Source: Pohlia nutans
Taxonomy: Eukaryota; Streptophyta; Bryopsida; Bryales; Mniaceae
Length of the DNA stretch: 64,000 nucleotides
Direction: 5' to 3'
Assembly: GCA_022496805.1 (NCBI GenBank)
Contig: CM040093.1
Location: 5,892,501-5,956,500, forward strand
Positions 36,101-48,900 of the stretch are shown here, piece by piece. The notes under the pieces are model-generated. The model did not search any database. It saw only the letters and a program-made list of their open reading frames with translations, and was not told where the DNA came from. Position 1 is the stretch's first letter. Each line of letters opens with the position of its first letter. A program made the translations under genes and the position numbers.

Positions 36101-36839
36101 TCTGATCTTCTCGGAAGTATCCCAGAGGTGCTTGTGACACTCGTATCGCAAAGGTAATAGACTGACAAATAGGATCAGTTCTGTCGCCTGGAGTGGTCGT
36201 TGAGTAGTTAACCGAATCATTCTGGACATTGAATTTTCTGAGACTAGGACAGCAGTGCAAGGGATATTCAGATGGTTCGGCTTGTTAGTTTGAACTTCTT
36301 CACCATTGCCTCAGAAATAGCGAGTTCTGTTTATGAGACGATCGCCGTTTTTGCAAATTCTTAAATCTTGTTCGTGATTTGACGAATGCAGCTGATGATT
36401 GCGAACGGACATTCGGAGCGAAGCGTATAGCCAAGCAAGGTAGACTGGATCTGGAACTGGTAGTTGACAGGGTGAAGTGAAAGTTTCAAAGAACATGGTC
36501 CAAGATTTTGAGACCATCTATGGCCTCATGCTTCTTCGATAATGATGGGGACCGACCTCCACTCTCACTTCCAAGTGCTCGGCTTGAAACATATGGCTTG
36601 AAGCCTAATATCTGTCTGGTGTCTTAGGTAAACAGCGCTTGTACAGAATGCAGCTAAAGCTATCCAGTTTTGAACTCAGGGATGTGTGTAACTTCTCCGA
36701 AAAGTTTGTTCTGCAGAAAACTCATCGATCTCTACACCAACGCATTGATATTCTTCCTAGCTCATTTCTGAGGCCGTGTTTGTTTTGATCCAGAGTTCTG
36801 TTTCTTAGGCGATGAGCTTGTAAGACCAATTAGTGAGCC
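33136..36839. other. Upstream region of the GIL1-like gene, no proven gene
   Basis: Less AT-rich than the DNA before it and nearly free of MITEs, so it probably holds the promoter and a long spliced 5' leader. An acceptor-like TTTCTTAG|GC lies at 36801-36808, shortly before the start codon. Frames on both strands are short and not recognisable. Confidence 0.4.
34313..34465 (+). CDS. Possible 50-residue small ORF or upstream ORF
   Basis: ATG to TGA with Lys/Ala/Val-rich N-terminus MLKRAEKIAKLVSKNGKYSY and a C-terminal part with three Cys (NECEVCEEY, then VCSGE). No family is recognised. It may be chance, or an upstream ORF in the leader of the gene at 36840. Conservation in relatives would decide. 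Confidence 0.2.
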   Translation: MLKRAEKIAKLVSKNGKYSYLEYSTVLLNNECEVCEEYVAVCSGERLVTY

Positions 36840-38979
36840 ATGCAGTGGGAGGATGATGAAGAAGATGAAATACAGGCCTCAAAGGCTACTAAATTTTTTG
36901 AAGAGAAGAGACATAATCAAGGTAGGCCTATCAATGTTCAGCAACATAGACGGAAAGAGTTACCAGTTTACGAGGACTCCTTTACCAAACGTCTGGGCCG
37001 ACGGTCGACTTCTGCTATGCGTGAACGGCCTTTAGAAAGAAGTAATGGCTTGTCAACTATTTCAGCAAGAACTGTTGAACCCACAAAAAGGGCCTCGATT
37101 GATGGGATCCCAAAATCTTGTAAGTATTAACAAGCTACAGGTTATTTGTCATTTTGAGGTTAGGAAATGCAGATCATTTTGATACAATCTTTTTGCCTTC
37201 TGGCTAGTAGCTTGAAAATACCGTAGTTGCGAAATTGAGTAGACCGTCATGTTAGCATGTTGTGGTGGGCCTTAAACTTCTATTTTGTTTCCAACATTCT
37301 GACGAGTCCCGCAACTGTGAGTTGTATCTTGAGCAGCAAGAAGCAATGAAGTTCTCAAGGTGGACAAGAACTGGTGTGGATGGCCATGCAGCTGTGATTT
37401 CCATCCTGCGGTACACAATGCTAAAAGTGGTGGTCAGACGACAAGTAATCAGCCTACACCTAAGGCTCATTACGTCAAGGAGCCGAGGAGTTTGGGAGCA
37501 TTGCTGACTCGCAAAATTTTCAGGTGTGTTTCCCTGCTATTTCTATGTCGCTCTCGTTCAACATTTTTCAGGTCGTTTCGTTGTGGCACTGAAGTTCTGT
37601 ACGATACATCCGGGTGTTCACAAATGATTACTCTGTCGTGCCAGGCAAAACAATAATCCGACCTTGGTCTCATATCCAGCTTGGGAGGATGAATGGGCTT
37701 TATTTCGGGAGCAACATGAGCTTGAAATGAAGCAAATGAAGCAAATGTATATGGGTCTACAAGAAATTTGCCTGGAGCTCAAAAGAATGAGCTCTTATAA
37801 AGACGATGGTGCCTCAGGTTCAAGCTCACGGCGTCAGTCTACTGAGAGCATTGACAACAGAGTTGATGGACAGAGCAAGAAGCATGCTACCACAAATCAC
37901 GCTCCTCACGTTCGTGAAAACGGTCATCATAAACCTAACAGAAGAGCGAAGTCCGCTCCTAGAACAAGAAACGTGAATTGGGATACAGGTTTAACCAAGG
38001 AGAACAGCATGCATGTTCGTGTGCCGTACGATACATCTTGGTATTGCCCCACCGCAGCGCTTTTCGAAGAAATAGTCCAGGTGGAGAGGGTCTATGTTCG
38101 AAATTTTGTTGCCGCGCTCATCAAATACGAAGAAGACCGCTTAAATTCGACCCGGGCTGGTAACATTGTATTTCAACAGAACCTGGGCAATTCATTGCGC
38201 GACGTGATCGTCCGGTTTCTTCCTAATACCAGCTTCTCAAAACCTTGGCATCTGAAATATGGCATTGAAGCTTGGCTGAGCCGAATTGTGTTCAAGGATT
38301 TCGGCAAGGCGAGTGTGAGCAAATCAGAAGGTACCTCGGGAACATTCTCTCTGTGTGCACGCGTGATTACCAATTTCACGCAACCCGTTGAATTAAAACG
38401 ATGTGACAGTTTGTTTATGTCAGCCTGGTTGGTTAGTATCTAAATTCGGTGATCTCTTACAGTGTGGATCTTGGTGTTTGCAATTTAGAGAGGGGCCAGG
38501 ATGCGCGAATAAGGCGGAATGATTCGTGGACAGAGTTTCAAAGGCTGTCGCTCTTAAGCCCTGTGGACGCTATCAACCCAGAAGGGGACGTCTACTGTGC
38601 GGAGTTTCACGTGTTTTGTAATCGGAAATTCGACACTTTACAAAATGAATTGAAGTGGCAAGAAGAGTGGCCAGACAATCTGGTGAAGGATTTTCTGGAG
38701 GCCATGAAGCATGTGTGGCGGGCACACAAACTCGCCCTTGCGTTCGACCCCATTGCATCCCTGTTCGTTGTGAAGCCCGCAGCCCAGTTCGATGTCAAGT
38801 TCATGGAGCCTCTGGAGACGATGCCAACCATATTTCGAAGTTCTCACGATAGTTTTTCTCCGCATTGCCCACAAGTGGGGTTCCTGGTGAATCCAGGATT
38901 TATTATTCTCAAGCGAATCATCAAGTGCCAGGTTTATTTACAGTCCCCAGAGGACGAGAGCTTCCAGGATTCTCCGTGA
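36840..38979 (+). CDS. GIL1/IRKI-like plant protein (4 exons)
   Basis: Exons 36840-37119, 37337-37523, 37645-38330, 38489-38979 give 547 residues with phases that close. The N-terminus is acidic then basic (QWEDDEEDEI, KRLGRRSTS). A charged, probably helical stretch (EQHELEMKQMKQMYMGLQEI) begins exon 3. The C-terminal part resembles the plant GIL1 (gravitropic in the light 1) / IRK-interacting protein family: ALFEEIVQVERVYVRNFVAA, LKYGIEAWLSRIVF, LLSPVDAI, EFHVFCNRKFDTL, VWRAHKLA and the end motif VNPGFIILKRIIKCQVYL. That family is linked to light and gravity growth responses; the biochemical role is unknown. I do not see the N-terminal DUF641 block, so this may be a divergent member. ATG 36840 was chosen because an upstream ATG (36811) hits a stop at once. 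Confidence 0.72.
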
Positions 38980-39040
38980 TCAATGGGAACTATGCAGGAG
39001 CTGACAGAGCTGTCCAGAGATATGTAATAATACCAAGACT

Positions 39041-39094
39041 AGAACCGATTCTTTTTGCCAGTGGGACATCCGACTGGCAAAAAGAATCGGTTCT
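39041..39094 (+). promoter_or_regulatory. Perfect 21-bp hairpin in the GIL1-like 3' UTR
   Basis: The left arm begins AGAACCGATTCTTTTTGCCA and the right arm is its exact complement, with a 12-nt loop (TGGGACATCCGA). It starts 61 nt after the stop codon. The perfect pairing suggests recent origin or selection. Confidence 0.75.
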
Positions 39095-39316
39095 CGTTAC
39101 TGTATTCATGAGTGGGTAGATGTGTACACTTCAGAAAAAAATTAAATTTATTTGAGGTAACTATTCGAATAGTTTTCACAACTCTATCAGTTAGTCCTTT
39201 TGCGGTCCTTTTTCTTGTAATTCATGTCGACTAAAATCTTCGTCTAATTGATGTTGGCTGAATGGGGCACCTTATGTTCCTCAGAGATTCTTCCTCTCTG
39301 TTGGCTGAACCTCGAC

Positions 39317-39480
39317 TCAAACTCATAAGGTCAATGCACCCATTATCACTCTAGAACAATGATTTAGGGTTTAGGATTTAGGGCTCAAACTCACAAGGTC
39401 AATGCACCCATTATCACTTTGGAATCCTTTCATTTGTGCATATGTGATTTAGGGTTTAAGGTTTAGTGTTTAGGGTTCAA
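39317..39480 (+). repeat. Interstitial telomere-like repeats in a tandem duplication
   Basis: Several GATTTAGGGTTTAGG/TTTAGGGTTC words. A unit of about 72 bp starting CTCAAACTCA(T/C)AAGGTCAAT occurs twice in tandem. Confidence 0.6.
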
Positions 39481-39928
39481 AGCTCCATTTACAGGACTAG
39501 TGCTCAAATTGAAAACTATGTGCCTGTCCGTTTGTCCTTTCGCCAAAGACATCAAAAACTACTCTGCAATAGGATTCTTGTGGTATTGTTGCAATTGAAA
39601 CATGTCGATATTACCGGTAGTTTTTCAAAACCAAAAATGGTTCTGATTCAAACCTAACATTCTACAGTCCATCTCAAAAGTTGGGCAGATTTTGATCCCA
39701 ATCTGATTCTCTCAAGAATCCTCTTCATCACAAACACAGAATGCAAGCTAGTTACCCATCTGATGAGCCAAACAAACTACACTCCTCAACTCGTTATTAT
39801 CACACTCTCTAATATCACCAGCAGAGAATGTTCGCTAGTGTGTACACTTTCCACATGCCAAGTCCTGAACTCACGTACGCTGGTTACCAAAGGTGTGATA
39901 TAAAAGAGTATAGTTGACACTTTGACTC

Positions 39929-42900
39929 CTATCTGGACCGGAGAAGGCGGTCAAAGTGGAAGAGGTGGCCTCGGACACGGTACACGTGCATAGAGTAGAG
40001 CAGGGCAGCAGCCAATACAGCTCCATATGACATGCAAATAGTGATACCGAAGTCCTGTATCCCCAAACCCACACAAGAATTAAAAATATATGTGCCAACT
40101 TTCCAAAACAAGCAGCTACGCTACGAGGAGCTTTGATTGGAATAGAACAGGTGAAGGACGAGAATGCATTTCAGTGGAATCATGGACAGAATATATTTGC
40201 TACAATTGTATTTAGCCCAAAAAAATGAGTGTCCCCGCAATGCCTCTTCCCAACGGTCAAAGCCAATAAAGAGAGTTTCTTCTAATACCAGTTGGGTCGC
40301 CAAAAAGTAATTCAAAAAATAAAAAGCGTAAAAAATCAGAAATTATGAGGACCGAAAAACGAAAATAGAATAAATTATTATAAGTTACATTTTGCTATTG
40401 CTAAGCTGTTTAGGGCCATTTTGGGCCATTTTTAATCACTTTTTTGCTCAAAAACGAAAATCAAGAAATTCATTTTTCTAGGAACAAACCTTATTTTTCA
40501 AAATCTACTAAATATTCGTTCGTGGGGTGGCGACCCAGCTATGGTACTACGGTAAGAGCATCTACACCCTTGCACGCTAAAACTCACTCTAAAATTATTC
40601 ATCTATACTTGAAAGAGCCCTTGAACTTACAGTATACCCCACCCTCACACACCAAATGTGTAAATCAAACAGTCAATGAACCAATCACAAGTAGAATGTG
40701 GGATATATTCAACTAAATTTAGATTTGAAGGGTCATTGCTTCACACGCTATGATCGAGGCCTAAAGGGTATTTGGAAAGGCCCGCAACAGTTTTCCAATG
40801 TGTCAATGTTTCCAAGGCATAGGTGCGGATGCTCTAAGGCAGGGTCAGCAAAAAATGTCTCTAAACATAAACGCTGAGATTTTCGAGGGATTATTTTTTC
40901 AAAAGAAGTATTTTTGGCGTGGAAAAATTGAATCTTGAAGAATATTTGAAAATATTCCATCTATCAAATCTTGTTTTTTTTGTGAAAAATAAACTAAATG
41001 TGTTGACCCTGCCCTCCACCTATGATAATCTTAGGATCTAAGAGTTCTATGTATCATAGGTAAGCCTGCATAAGATCAATGTGACCATATTTTGACTTTC
41101 CCATGCATGCACTAGTAGAAAAGGTGGCACTGTCGAGGGAGATGCCCAGGCAAGTAGTGCCCAATTCCACACATGCACAGTGATTTTGCCACGGGGAGCG
41201 CCACCTTTTTTATTAGTGATGATTGAGAAGATTCTCTTTACAATGTTGTCTACAAGTTCTTGAAACAATATAATTTTACTAAAATTATGTTCTATGGTGG
41301 GTTCATCCTGGAATTTTTAATTTCTTTCTTGGATAAAACCTAATGGAGGGGTAACTTGCCTGTGGGTGAACAATCACCATGCCAACAACGTAGGTTAACA
41401 TGTCCATTAGGGACTGCAACGACTTTTGCACGCCACCAACAACTCCTCTTTCTGCCTCTGGTACTGACTCCTGCAAAATTCAAGAAGAAAAAAAATCAAT
41501 CACAACATTACGTTTCTTCTTTGAACTTGTAAGAGAACACTATTGGAGACATTAGTATAGAAGACCCACTAATGTTTTATTAATATGGTATTGAAGGCGA
41601 CAAGGAGGTCTTATCAAAAACATAGAGGACCCTAATGTCTTACTCCCTCCGTTTCAAAATAAGAGTCCACTTCAAACGTATGCATTTTCTTATCATTTTT
41701 GTTGTCAAAGAAAAGTTGTCTCAGTACTCAAAAAATGTTCTATCTTTAATAATAATATGTAGATTTTTGTGTCACTCTCATCGTCCACCCCGTTTGAAGT
41801 GGATAGGGCTCACGTTTTAAGTATAAAACATAGGACAAAAACGAGGAAAAAAAAATTGCCAAAAACTAAGACTTGTATTTTGAAACGGAGGGAGTAATAA
41901 AAAAAAAAGGTCAATGAGATCAACCCCTAGAGGACCCTTTGTTAATTAGACCCTAAGCAAGAATGTACACAGTCTCGTAGCTGTTCTAGCCTTATCACAA
42001 ACCCTACTCGCTTTGTTGTGTAGGGCTTGTGATTTATAAGGGTCTTCAAAGAACACCTGGAAACCAATATCAAGGTTCTTCCTTTGTAGGAGTCTTTAAC
42101 TCGTAAAGGACCAAAAAGCCCAAATTTGGATCTCATGTTTTTTTAGCATTTTTGAGTAGGTCCTATGTGGACTTTCTTTTGCTCAAATTTATTTGTTTTT
42201 TTAATCAACACATGTAATGTTCTTCACTGATTCTAGTGATATAAAATTTGGTCCCATCTGAATTCTATTTTTCACAATATGATCAATTGAATTTGTCATT
42301 TTAAAATCATGAATCCTTGGTCTTTTAGGGGTTAAAATATCAGGTTTGGAGGAATAAACCCTATAGTATGCTAGGTTTCCTCCTTTGGATCCTCTCTAGT
42401 ACAAACTAGCCTCACTATTAGCATGTTTTTTAGTAGGTCCTATGTGGAGTTTCTTTTACTCAAATTTATTTGTTTTCTAACCAACACATGCAATGTTCTT
42501 CACTGATTCTAGCGATATAAAATTTGGTCCCATCTGAATTCTGTTTTTCACAATGCGATCAATTGAATTTGTCATTTTAAAACCATGAATCCTTGGTTCT
42601 TGGTGAACTGGATAGAAATGGCACCCTAGGTCTTTTAGGGGTTAAAATATCAGGTTTGGAGGAATAAACCCTATAGTATGCTAGGTTTCCTCCTCTGGGT
42701 TACAAACTAGCCTCACTACTCTGTGAAACTCCACTCCACATGGGTGATGCAAATCATCCGGTTCACACTTCCAAGTTGTATTTCTTGAATTTTCACAAGA
42801 AGAGTAAAAAGAAAGGCGACAAAGTTCAAGAGGTGATGGGAGAGTGAGGACCTGCATGAGCTGAGTCACCGAGAGGTCAAACATCCAAAGACCAAGGCGT

Positions 42901-45900
42901 GAAGCTGCCACGCCACTGATGAGCAGAATGGATGCCACTCTTGAGTTATGAATCCAGACGGAAATAACGCATACTGATAGCAACGAGCACTGCTCAACAC
43001 CCACACGCAAAGGACGATTTTTTTATATTTTTTTTAAGAAGTAACAGGGTGGGCTTCTTCCTGTAGCATAACATTCAGTAGCCTATGTGATTGCTGCCTT
43101 CCCCCAACAGAATGATGTGGAATATTCCACATCATTTCATCCCCAATAAAACGATGTGGGATATTCCACATCACATCAGTAGCTATGGGGGCAGGTGGCA
43201 TTAAGCAAGAGCAACTAACCATGGTGAGCAGTAATCGAAAGCACTCACTCAATCACAATTCAACAGTGTTCTGTAATTGTTTATTTGATTCAATTACAAA
43301 TCACTGGTCACTCCATATATAAAGGTGGATGAAACTAAAAGGCAGCTCCTTCGAAGGCTACTGAATGTTATGAGTTTTTGCAGTACAACTTTAGAGTGGA
43401 TTACGCGCCACTAAGGTGGAGGAATCCATTACTTGTCAATTTAAGGATTTCGACCTATTTAGAGCGATGGTTTTCAATGATAAAAAATTGCAGCACATAA
43501 AACTTTGAGTTTAATAACCAAGCCCGATTTTTAATTAATTTTGTCACAAAGAATGATTTTTTTTCTGAATTTTTCAAACTTAATCTGCATAGACCACTAT
43601 TGATGTTAGTAGGGGAACCAATACTCGTCTTTCATTTCTAGTCCAATCAGTTTGCTAACTTGGCATTCATAATTGATCACCAAACTGCTACAATTAATGG
43701 TTGTGATAATTTGATTGGGAACTCACAAAGTTGAAACATGAATTGGTCCGTAACAGGTTCTGATACTTCTACCTTATAATCTACTATACAGTTGTCAGGT
43801 GGTTTACAAGAAGCGGAGAAAGAAAAAAAATTGAATCTTCCTTCACGTAGGGTAAGCCCCCCACTCATGGGCTTACCCTACACGTGCAATACCAACAGTT
43901 CAATTAGGCTTGCATCTTCAGGAATTACAAAAAAAATTGAAGATGATGCCACAAAATAAAATTGTCTAATGCAAGTACCACATTGGAAACAATTAAGGTA
44001 GAAGCACCATAAACTGTTAGGTACCAATTGTGGTAACCTATAAAAGCACCTGTTTCAACTTCAGGAGTTCCCAATAAGCATTAATTATGAATACTAAGTT
44101 AGCAATCTGATTGAACTAGAAATGAAAGACAATTATTGGTACACCTACTAACATCAATAGTGGTCTATGCATATTAAGTTTGAAAAGTTATAACAAAATC
44201 ATACATTGTGAAAAAATTGATTAAAAATTGAGCTTGGTTATTAAACCCAAAGTTTTATGTGCTGCAATTTTTTATCATTGAAAATCAGCGCTCCATGTAG
44301 GTTGAAATGCTTAACCCCTAAAGGATCAAGGAGTCCAAATTGGGCTCCATGTTTTTTTAACAATTTTGTGTAGGTCCTCTTTGGAATTTCTCTTGATCAA
44401 ATTTATTCGTTTTTTGACCAACACATGCAATGATCTTCATTAGTTCTGGTAATATATAATTTGGTCCCATCTGAATTATATTTTTCACAATATGTTCTAG
44501 TGAATTTGTCATTTAAAAACTGTGAATCCTTGATCCTTTAAGGGTTAAACTGACGGCAATTGTACCCCTTGCCTTAGAATAGGAAGCAGTTTGGCATTAC
44601 CTGGATCCAAATTGACCAGATGCCTGTCCGAACAGTTTGCAGACGAGCATGCACAATTGGATAGATGATTGTTGCTAAAATCCCACAAATAGCTGCTACA
44701 CCACGAGCAAGTCCCAATACATAAGGAGGAATGCCTCTCCAATTCAGAACTGCCGTCATGAACGATCCAAAGCTGCCACCAGCCATGCCCGTGTAATTGA
44801 GAAACAAGGGTCAAGCATTTCCAAGATCCCTTTATCAAATTCACAAAAGTTACTACTTGTAAATAAAATGTTAATATGATTAACATTGGGATAATGTTAA
44901 ATTAAGTGAAGTTTATATTGATACTTGTCAATATAATATCAAGGACACTAACATAACATAACACTAATGCAATATGAGGACTATATGAATCTGCATGTTG
45001 TGAAACTGTTAAAATGTACCTGCTCTCCTCATTTCATGGCAGAAATGTAGCTCTGAAGTACATGGCTTATTTCTTGGAATCCAAAAATTAAAGCATGTAC
45101 TAAGGAGTTACATTTCCCCTCGAGGATGAGCAAAAGAGGTACATTTTAACCGTTTAAGGTCATTGACGGTTTCATAGCATGCTACCTTAGTATCTGAACA
45201 TTAAAAAGTTTGTCAATTTAATGGAGGGTGTCATTTTTGAGGAGTTTCATTTGTAGTGATTAAGTATAACACAATATTCGTTTCATTGGGACTTTCCACC
45301 ATATTAGAACTCTTTGAAATCTACAAGTGGTAGAGATTCAATGGGCAATTAATATGGTAGAAAGTCCCAATTAAATGAATATTGCGTTCCTACCTCTATT
45401 TTGAGAGAAGGATCAACCACACTCAGGAATTCCTAAACAACAACTAGAGATGTGAAGTAGGCAGAAACAACAACGGCCACAGTTACAGTTACAGTTACAG
45501 TTACAGTTTAGGGTTTTAGGTTTTCAGGTTTGGGTTTTAGGGTTTAGGATTCCAATTCATGCACCTCAAAACAGTGAAGTAGAGAAGGGCCAAGGCTAAT
45601 CCTGCCAGCATGGCCTCCTGGTGCATGTAGGTGGCCCAGCCTTCCACCACTGGCAAATGCTTCAGCTTCTCAACAAAGGCCGAGTGCCGGGATCTGGTCT
45701 GAGTAGTGCCTCTCCCTTCTAGTAAGCTTACTTCTTCGTTGTCCTCCACCTTCCAAAATTAAATAATACACATAGTAAGGTTGATTGCCTTTAACCCCTA
45801 AATGCCTCGAGCCCTCTCCAAATTCGGCAGTTTTGCAAAGATACATTATAAAATGCAATTAAGAGGGATATTTTGAACTTTTGTAATTTGATTGTAATTC

Positions 45901-48900
45901 ATTGTAATTTGATTTGGATGTATGAATAAAAGTTGTACATTATGAATTTTAGATTCTATCTATATCTATGATTGCTATCACCAATATTTTTGTATAAATT
46001 TTGAAATTTGAAATTTGAAATTCTTTTGTAATTGGATTACAAATAAGATATTGACAATTTGTGGATGAAATTTGTGGTGATTGGTTGAAATGTAATTCTC
46101 TTAAGTGTAGTGATTTTGGGAGATTTTTTGGTTACTTAATTTTATGAGTTGATTCGTTTTGAACTAAGATCTTAAATTTTTTTGGTGAATCACTACAACA
46201 TGAAATGCGGCATAAAAATTTCACAAATCATCCCCTTTCTAATCAGTTCACACATGCATGAAGCTAACTTCCAGTAAAATTTATAGTAAAAAATCCACAC
46301 TGTAAAAAGTGCAGATGGATGAGAAAACATGGATGAAATCTATACATCGTCCAAAAAATGGACACCTAGGCAATTAAGGGTTAAACCACCAGCTTAAGCA
46401 ATCACATGTATTTTTAGCAATGATATCTTTGGTGAAATATTTTCTTTCATTTTACATAAAGTTTAACAATGAATGCATTCTTCCACAATTTTATTCTCAA
46501 TACCGTACCCGGACATCAGGGTCGACAGATCCTACCCAATAATTTATTTATTTTGCCGAAATGATGCAAATATTCTCTAAGATTGTGCACATGTTTTTTA
46601 AGATTCCCTTTTTCACCATAGAAAATAGAATTTTTTCAAAAAAAAAAATCCTAAAAATGTGGATATCTATTATCTTTTGCTGATCATGATGGCCGAGTAC
46701 GGTATTGAAATTGATACAAATCTTAAAAGTGGAAAGTACACCTAGACTCAATATCAACAAACAGGTTCCCCCATGGTACTAGTTTCCACTCATGATGATA
46801 CTCAAAACCACCAATTAGTTCGCATGCCATTGGTTTGCTGGAATAATGAAATTGGTGATTTTGAGTCTCAATTGTGGCAGCTCCAGGAAAAGTCTACATG
46901 CAGAGTTGGGGGAGCTAGTGGTTTTAGAGCATTCAACCTTATTCGGACATGGAATCCGTCACTTTGACAAGAAAATGATGATCCTCTAAAGCATAGACAC
47001 AATTAGCTATTTTACAGTGAGAATGATTCAATTTACCTGATGATCCTCTAAAGCATAGACATAAATAATCTGCTATTTTACAGTGAGAATGATTCAATTT
47101 ACCTGTGCTACAGGAGTAGTATTGCCCAATTCCACTTCACTAGCATTCCTTGAGGCTGTGGTTTTCTGTTGTAAGGCGGGCATAGCCATGTACACATGAT
47201 GGAGAAGCCAGTATTCCACGCCCACCGAGGTTACATTCCACACAGCAATCAAAATAGCACTTGCAAGCATTGAAACAGAACTCATCATAAAACCCACGGC
47301 CACTGGAGCCAGGAGCTTGCAACTGAGGTCAATGCGGCGCATTGCTGCATTAATTTGTGTCAAAAATCCTGTACCCTGCTTCTCAGCAATCAACACTACC
47401 CTGCATCAAAAAACCAACATTAGATGTTCCTCGCCAAAACTAAGGATATGCGAAAGGAATGACATGGTTGTAAAATGACCAATTCGGTTGATCATTTAGC
47501 AAAAAAATCAGTAGTTCAGATGGGGTTAAATTTCATATCACCAGAATCAGTGAAGAACATTGCATATTTTTTATCAAAAAATTAAACATAATGAGATTCC
47601 CCATGTAACCTCGCATGTAACTTACTCAAAAGAAACTGCTAAAGAAAAATATGAGGCCCATTCGGGCTATTTGGTCCTTTAGGAGTTAGCATTCAAGCAA
47701 TTAAGGAATGGATGGATAGAAAGAACAAGCTATTGCTGTAAGATGCAACTGAGCATTTTAGAAATAAAAAAATTCAACAATTAAAGGTAGGAGCTGTACC
47801 AGTCACGCTCAACCACGATATCCATGGCCATGCCTGAAAGCGCACTGGTTGCACCGAATGCATTGACAATCACAACCAGCATCACAAAGCTCACACCGAA
47901 GCCTCCTGGATGGAGCAACAGTAAGATGATTCCCAGAGCAGCTGCTACAACAGATCCATTCTGTATACTCAATGAAAGCTGCACTGTCTGCAATTTGCAG
48001 CACAACCACCCACACAGAAAGTCAAAACAGTAAAATGAAAACTCAAAGCATCATCACAAAAGACCCCCATTAGATTAACAAATAGTTAGATTCATACAAT
48101 CCTCATGATAAGGTAATGTTACTGTAACATAAATGGTGTTAACTTAATGTTAGTGTCGTTTAACATTAAGTTAATTTTACTATAAGCCAACATCAATAAC
48201 TCTGTGAATCTAATGAGGTGATGAAGAATCATGCCCAAGATGTCGAACCAGAAATAATGATGTGAGCATACAAGATACTCCCTCTGTCCAGAAATAAATG
48301 TCCTAGTTTTTGGCATTTTTCAACTTAATACTTTTTTTTTCCCTCAAAAAGAGCTGTCTCCGTACTAGAAAAATGGTCTATCTTTAATAGTGTTATGTAG
48401 TTTTTGGGTCACTCTCATTGTCTACCCCGTTTGAAGTGGACAAGGCTCACGTTTGAAGTATAAAACATAGAACAAATATGTCAGGAAAAAAAATGCCACC
48501 TGGGTAGACAATGAGAGACCATTCAAAAATAATAGTCTGTCTCAGAGTAAGAATTGTCATCCAACTTCTTGCTCAATTCGAAGATCCTCCCTAAACCCTT
48601 AAAAAACCCTAAAACCCTAAAACCGAAACGTAAAGAGAGTGTGCGGCAGAATCGGTACCCTGAGCCGGGGCAACTTATCAACGAGCTCCCCGACTAGAAC
48701 GCCAAGAGTAGCCACGGAAGCAGTTTCCACCAGGCCATAAATGGCCACCAGCAGCAGTGAATCCGGCCATACTTGCAGCATCAACAGCCCCACTGCAAAT
48801 TCCCACATCCTGCCGGGCAACATCCCCGAGGCACCATGTCAAAAAGAGGAGGATTTTTTTTGAATTTCAGCGCTACAACTAAAAATCATGACATATCAGT

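Larger units (their letters stand above)
38980..39928. other. Convergent intergenic region
   Basis: Separates the 3' ends of the GIL1-like and ferroportin genes. Contains a perfect 21-bp hairpin (39041-39094) and degenerate telomere-like repeats (39317-39480). Confidence 0.6.

Noticed and set aside
35230..36517. Several frames of 68-125 codons on both strands
   Set aside because: Overlapping, low-similarity compositions typical of chance in balanced-composition DNA.
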